From positions 1-31,075 of IMG/VR virus record IMGVR_UViG_3300043446_002610: a stretch of 31,075 nucleotides of DNA. The stretch is one strand, 5' to 3'. Numbering within the stretch: position 1 is the stretch's first letter; each line of letters opens with the position of its first letter. This document shows positions 27,694 to 31,075 of this stretch, piece by piece. The notes under the pieces are model-generated. The model did no database searches. It was not told where the DNA came from and worked only from the letters and a program-made list of their open reading frames with translations. Made by a program: the position numbers and the translations under genes. Source of the stretch: a virus.

Positions 27694-28369
27694 ACATGTA
27701 GGCAAACATAGCAACCGCAAGGTAGTTATTTTATATCGCAAGGTCCCTGGCGAGGATCATATGTGTCTTATTTGCTATCCCGACACCATGCCCCGTCACA
27801 TTCACGACGGCCTAATGGCTGCACTGGAAAGTGATTCAGGACAACAGGCCAAAGAGTTCAGTGACTACTTGTTCCGTTATACTTTTGCAGATGGCAACAA
27901 TGCACTACAAACTCTGCACAAAGAAGGTATGATCAAAAAAGTTCCTACCAATCAAGTTATTGTAACGCCTGACATGAAAAACACAGTTCGCTTGGATGAA
28001 CTGAATGCTATTCTCGACAAAATGGCTTTAGGCGAAGAAGCAATTAAAGAACTTGCTGACCTAGATAAGAACAGCGGTCTTGTTGGCAAGCGGAATAATG
28101 TTGCTGTTAATGAAGTTAGAACGCCCAAAAACAGTCGCAGTGCCCCAGTAGAAACACCAAATACGATAAGTATTAATGATGTCTTGACAGATGAGCAGTT
28201 AGCTACTCAACGACAAGCTCAAGCAGCAAAGATGATTGCCGAAGCCAAGTCACTATTGGCTGAAGCAGAAAGACTACAAAAAGAAGCACAAGACTTATCT
28301 GTCGCGACACAACAAAATGGCACAACAACAAAACCCAAAAAAGCCAAAGCCCAAAAAGCTGCATCTTAA
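27686..28369 (+). CDS. Conserved T4-like phage protein, helical tail
   Basis: 227 residues from the ATG at 27686; residues upstream in frame are not family-like. IKHVGKHSNRKVVILYRKVPGEDHMCLICYPDTMPRHIHDGL and LHKEGMIKKVPTNQVIVTPDMKNTVRLDELNAILDKMALGE are segments I recall as well conserved in T4-like marine phages. The end (residues 170-227) is a charged coiled coil followed by a Lys-rich tail (TTKPKKAKAQKAAS). Role unknown; a DNA or structural partner is possible. Confidence 0.82.
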   Translation: MIKHVGKHSNRKVVILYRKVPGEDHMCLICYPDTMPRHIHDGLMAALESDSGQQAKEFSDYLFRYTFADGNNALQTLHKEGMIKKVPTNQVIVTPDMKNTVRLDELNAILDKMALGEEAIKELADLDKNSGLVGKRNNVAVNEVRTPKNSRSAPVETPNTISINDVLTDEQLATQRQAQAAKMIAEAKSLLAEAERLQKEAQDLSVATQQNGTTTKPKKAKAQKAAS

Positions 28370-28655
28370 TAGTAAGACAGCGTGGAAAGACATACTCAAA
28401 CAAGTAGACAAAAAAGAAGTTCCTATTCAAGTTTTAGAAAAGCTAAATGTTAATTTAAAAGACGGCACAATAGTTGTTGTTGATGTAAAGAAACTTTTAG
28501 CAGAAGGCATTGATCACGAAGAACTTGAACAGCATGTAAACACAAGACTAGAAGAGCTAGACATGTACATTGAAAATGTAGACTTCTTTGTAGACTTAGA
28601 GATGGTAGAAAAAACGGTCCAACCCGAAACGGATCGCTTGCTTAAAAAACTATGA
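28317..28655 (+). CDS. Conserved T4-like phage hypothetical protein
   Basis: 112 residues from the ATG at 28317, 53 bases inside the previous gene. The start is basic (NPKKPKPKKLHLNSKTAWKDIL), then KEVPIQVLEKLNVNLKDGTIVVVDVKKLLAEG and an acidic helix (LEQHVNTRLEELDMYIENVDFFVDLE). The conserved middle looks like a small alpha/beta unit of T4-like phages. It overlaps the DHFR start by ATGA. Confidence 0.78.
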   Translation: MAQQQNPKKPKPKKLHLNSKTAWKDILKQVDKKEVPIQVLEKLNVNLKDGTIVVVDVKKLLAEGIDHEELEQHVNTRLEELDMYIENVDFFVDLEMVEKTVQPETDRLLKKL

Positions 28656-29161
28656 TAAAAAGTATTTTTGCTGTAGACCACTGGGGCGGCATGGGTCTTA
28701 ACGGATCCTTGCCATGGCACCACAGTGAAGACCTAGCTTATTTTAAAGAACAAACTTCAGGACATATCGTCATCATGGGAAGGCGTACTTGGGAAGATCC
28801 CAAAATGCCTAAACCATTACCAGGCAGGACCACTTATATTGTTACTTCGAGACCTATTTTTGGTTACGAAAATGTAAAAACAATAAGAGGCGATATTGTG
28901 TCAGCAATTAAAAAAATTGCCCAAGACAATCCAAATAAAACTGTTTGGATTATAGGTGGTCCACAACTATTATTGGATACCAAAGACATAGTAGATGAAG
29001 CACATGTCACACATTTTAAAGGTCAGTACAGAACTGATGTACAGTTAGATTTGAAAAAGTATCTCAGCTTATTTCAAGCTCGCAGTGCCTGTCCCAGCGC
29101 GGACCTAAAATGTAACTGGACGGTGTATAAGAATATTGACATTTTTAGACCCATAGTCTAA
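28652..29161 (+). CDS. Dihydrofolate reductase
   Basis: 169 residues, ATGA start. Reduces dihydrofolate to tetrahydrofolate with NADPH, recycling the cofactor used by thymidylate synthase. Signs: NGSLPWHHSEDLAYFK with Trp22 and catalytic Asp27, IVIMGRRTWE, TTYIVTSRP, VWIIGGPQLL and a late VTHFKGQYRTD. Length is typical. Placed directly before the thymidylate synthase gene, as in many phages. Confidence 0.95.
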   Translation: MIKSIFAVDHWGGMGLNGSLPWHHSEDLAYFKEQTSGHIVIMGRRTWEDPKMPKPLPGRTTYIVTSRPIFGYENVKTIRGDIVSAIKKIAQDNPNKTVWIIGGPQLLLDTKDIVDEAHVTHFKGQYRTDVQLDLKKYLSLFQARSACPSADLKCNWTVYKNIDIFRPIV

Positions 29162-29170
29162 AATACCCTT

Positions 29171-30073
29171 ATGAAAACCTATTTAGATAGTATGAAATTT
29201 GTACTGAAAAACGGTACAACTAAAAGTGATCGCACGGGTGTTGGTACTATAAGTTATTTCGGTATGCAACAACGTTATGATCTTAGTCAAGGCTTCCCTG
29301 CTGTTACCACTAAAAAACTAGCTTGGAAGAGTGTAGTGTCAGAGTTGCTGTGGTTCATTGAAGGTTCAGGAGACGAACTACGCCTGCGAGAGATTTTATA
29401 TGGTAGCAGGACCTATGATAAGAGCACTATCTGGACTGCCAATGCCACAGCACCTTATTGGACCAAAAGATATAAAAAGTTTCCGCCTAAAGGTCCACAA
29501 CACGATGGAGATTTAGGTCGTGTATATGGAGTACAGTGGCGTCATTGGCGTACTCCCGAACGGACACTAAATGCTGCACAAAACAATCTTGTTAATGTAG
29601 AAGTAGATCAAATAAAACAATTGATCGAGGGCATCAAAGCAGACCCACACGGAAGACGACATATATTAACAGCATGGAATCCTGGTGAACTTCAGGACAT
29701 GGCCCTGCCTCCCTGTCACTGCTTTGCACAGTTTTATGTGGCAGATGGTAAGTTAAGTTGTCAAATGTACCAGCGTTCATGCGATATGTTTTTAGGCGTG
29801 CCTTTTAACATTGCATCATACTCACTGCTCACACACATGATTGCACAAGTGTGCGGATTAGGCGTAGGTGAGTTTGTTCATGTACTGGGTGATGCTCATA
29901 TATACAGCAACCATATAGAGCAAGTAAAAGAACAATTGCAACGGGAACCATTACCTGCTCCAACCCTTTGGTTAAATCCCGATATTAAGGACATTGATCA
30001 GTTTACAATGGCAGATATTAGACTAGACAACTATCAAAGTCACAGCGCAATCAAAGCAGAAATGGCGGTATAA
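29171..30073 (+). CDS. thyA: Thymidylate synthase (ThyA)
   Basis: 300 residues. Methylates dUMP to dTMP. SDRTGVGTISYFG, DLGRVYGVQWRHW, LPPCHCFAQFYV with catalytic Cys182, YQRSCDMFLGVPFNIASYSLL and LGDAHIYSNH are all present. Asn213 in GVPFNIASY is the residue that selects dUMP; phage dCMP or dUMP hydroxymethylases often have Asp there, so normal thymine is expected. The region near residues 80-110 (ILYGSRTYDKSTIW) carries a moderate insertion relative to E. coli. Confidence 0.96.
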   Translation: MKTYLDSMKFVLKNGTTKSDRTGVGTISYFGMQQRYDLSQGFPAVTTKKLAWKSVVSELLWFIEGSGDELRLREILYGSRTYDKSTIWTANATAPYWTKRYKKFPPKGPQHDGDLGRVYGVQWRHWRTPERTLNAAQNNLVNVEVDQIKQLIEGIKADPHGRRHILTAWNPGELQDMALPPCHCFAQFYVADGKLSCQMYQRSCDMFLGVPFNIASYSLLTHMIAQVCGLGVGEFVHVLGDAHIYSNHIEQVKEQLQREPLPAPTLWLNPDIKDIDQFTMADIRLDNYQSHSAIKAEMAV

Positions 30074-30399
30074 TGGCTTATACTGAACTTTATCCTAAAC
30101 CTTATCGATTAGAAAACAGTTTCAAAATAGAAAACAATCAAGTAGTTGAAACAAAAGAAATAGTTGTGCATACTTTTACAATTGGCGATGTTGAAGATCC
30201 AGAAATCTATGCAGCAGGTCCTTTGATTGATTGGGAAAAAAGTGAACAGGGTCAGTGGGTCATGCAACATGCTGTAGGACAACCTATGTGGCACAGAAAT
30301 AGAGATGTAGTACACTACGGTTTTAGTTTTGCTATTACTGCTAAACTCAAAGGTGCTGACATAAGTTATTTTATGCTTAAATGGGGTAATGCAAAGTGA
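30073..30399 (+). CDS. LRW-like phage protein next to thyA
   Basis: 108 residues, TAATG start with the thyA stop. LIDWEKSEQGQWVMQHAVGQPMWHR and VHYGFSFAITAKLKGADISYFMLKWGNAK form a family I recall in T4-like phages (W-x-x-SExGQWV...YGF...FxLKWG). The end FMLKWG is like the array end with a Gly, which suggests a distant shared fold. It lies outside the array and overlaps the next gene by GTGA. Confidence 0.75.
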   Translation: MAYTELYPKPYRLENSFKIENNQVVETKEIVVHTFTIGDVEDPEIYAAGPLIDWEKSEQGQWVMQHAVGQPMWHRNRDVVHYGFSFAITAKLKGADISYFMLKWGNAK

Positions 30400-31075
30400 A
30401 AATATTGGTAACTGGTGGTGCAGGCTTTATAGGACATAATGTAGTAAAATTACTTGAACAACAAGGGCATCAATGCTATGTTGTAGACACATTTACTAAC
30501 TATGGTTTTGTACCCAAAGACGAGTTAGATTACTTAAAGCGTGAACGAAGGCGCAGAATAAACTCCAGTGTACACAGTGTAGATATTACTAATCGCCAAA
30601 GTATAGACAATATGTTTATGACTTTTCATCCCGAGTTAGTGATACACCTTGCCAGCTTTCCCAGGCAAAAAGTGGTTAATGCCAATCCCAGTTTAGCAAG
30701 TGAAGTAATGACAACTGGACTCATTAACTTATTAGAAGCCAGCAGAATTCATAAAGTTAAAAGGTTTGTCTATATCAGCAGCAGTATGGTATACGGTAAC
30801 TTCACTGACGATGTGCGTGAAGATGCTGTATGTAATCCACAAGGGCAGTATGGTATTATGAAGTTGGCCGGAGAATGGCTAACAAGAGACTATACAAGAC
30901 AAGGCTATTTTGATCATGTTATTATTAGACCTAGTGCTGTCTACGGTGAATGGGATGTAGAAGATCGTGTAGTAAGTAAATTTATGTTGACAGCAATGCG
31001 TGGTGGTGTATTACGAGTAAACGGTGCAGGTGAAAGCTTAGACTTTACTTATGTAGAGGACGCCGCAAAGGGTAT
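30396..31075 (+). CDS. NAD-dependent epimerase/dehydratase (partial, cut by window end)
   Basis: Starts at a GTG in a GTGA overlap and stays open to the end (226 codons). KILVTGGAGFIGHNVV (residues 2-17) is the NAD-binding fold; VIHLASFPRQKVV, FVYISSSMVYG (Ser) and YGIMK with Tyr152/Lys156 complete the extended SDR active site, followed by IIRPSAVYGEWD. It would convert a nucleotide-sugar (UDP- or dTDP-type), linking to the sugar genes at the left end. Confidence 0.9.
   Translation, partial: MKILVTGGAGFIGHNVVKLLEQQGHQCYVVDTFTNYGFVPKDELDYLKRERRRRINSSVHSVDITNRQSIDNMFMTFHPELVIHLASFPRQKVVNANPSLASEVMTTGLINLLEASRIHKVKRFVYISSSMVYGNFTDDVREDAVCNPQGQYGIMKLAGEWLTRDYTRQGYFDHVIIRPSAVYGEWDVEDRVVSKFMLTAMRGGVLRVNGAGESLDFTYVEDAAKG

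Noticed and set aside
29171-30073. dCMP or dUMP hydroxymethylase instead of thymidylate synthase
   Set aside because: Asn213 in GVPFNIASY is the thymidylate synthase residue; hydroxymethylases usually have Asp there.

Overview
This window reads as part of the genome of a tailed phage, probably a T4-like myovirus of an aquatic bacterium. Every supported gene is on the + strand. Genes are packed almost without gaps, usually joined by ATGA, GTGA or TAATG stop/start overlaps, and there is no intergenic stretch over about 120 bases. A T4-type RNase H/5' exonuclease, DHFR plus thymidylate synthase, a MoxR/VWA pair, and many small proteins that I recall from T4-like cyanophages and pelagiphages support this. 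No capsid, tail, terminase, polymerase, tRNA, integrase or CRISPR array is visible. The host cannot be named, but sigma70-like promoters and strong Shine-Dalgarno (SD) sites suggest a proteobacterium-like host.

Left part (1-11235): a metabolic block. It holds a glycosyltransferase-like protein and a half-length DegT-type PLP protein, then folE, a cupin, a phosphoribosyltransferase, a TauD-like oxygenase, queD, a second cupin, a YhhQ-type queuosine-precursor transporter, a DadA-like flavoenzyme, guaC, a MazG-like pyrophosphohydrolase and queE. FolE, QueD and QueE are the first three steps from GTP toward 7-carboxy-7-deazaguanine. QueC and any DNA transglycosylase must lie outside the window or come from the host.

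Middle (11233-16001): an SGNH-like protein, the RNase H/5' exonuclease, and a run of small phage proteins of unknown function.

Right part (16064-26310): a MoxR-type AAA ATPase and a metallopeptidase/VWA protein, with a small protein between them that ends in LFTLRWL. The VWA gene is followed by a run of about 29 tiny overlapping genes. Twenty-five of these, 26 with the one between moxR and the VWA gene, encode different 62-142 residue proteins sharing one architecture: an early W[C/L] helix, an aromatic-rich middle, and a C-terminus of the form (L/M)F-x-L(R/K)W(S/A/T/L). I call this the LRW array and consider it the main discovery candidate. In it, the codons for the conserved C-terminus also carry the SD sequence of the next gene.

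End (26356-31075): conserved T4-like hypothetical genes, DHFR, thymidylate synthase, a distant LRW-like protein ending LKWGNAK, and the start of an NAD-dependent sugar epimerase cut by the window edge.

Five sigma70-like promoters around 14.9-26.3 kb share an extra AATTC box at a fixed place in a 17-base spacer, suggesting that this module is co-regulated. Family assignments come from motif recognition and memory of families; no database search was run.
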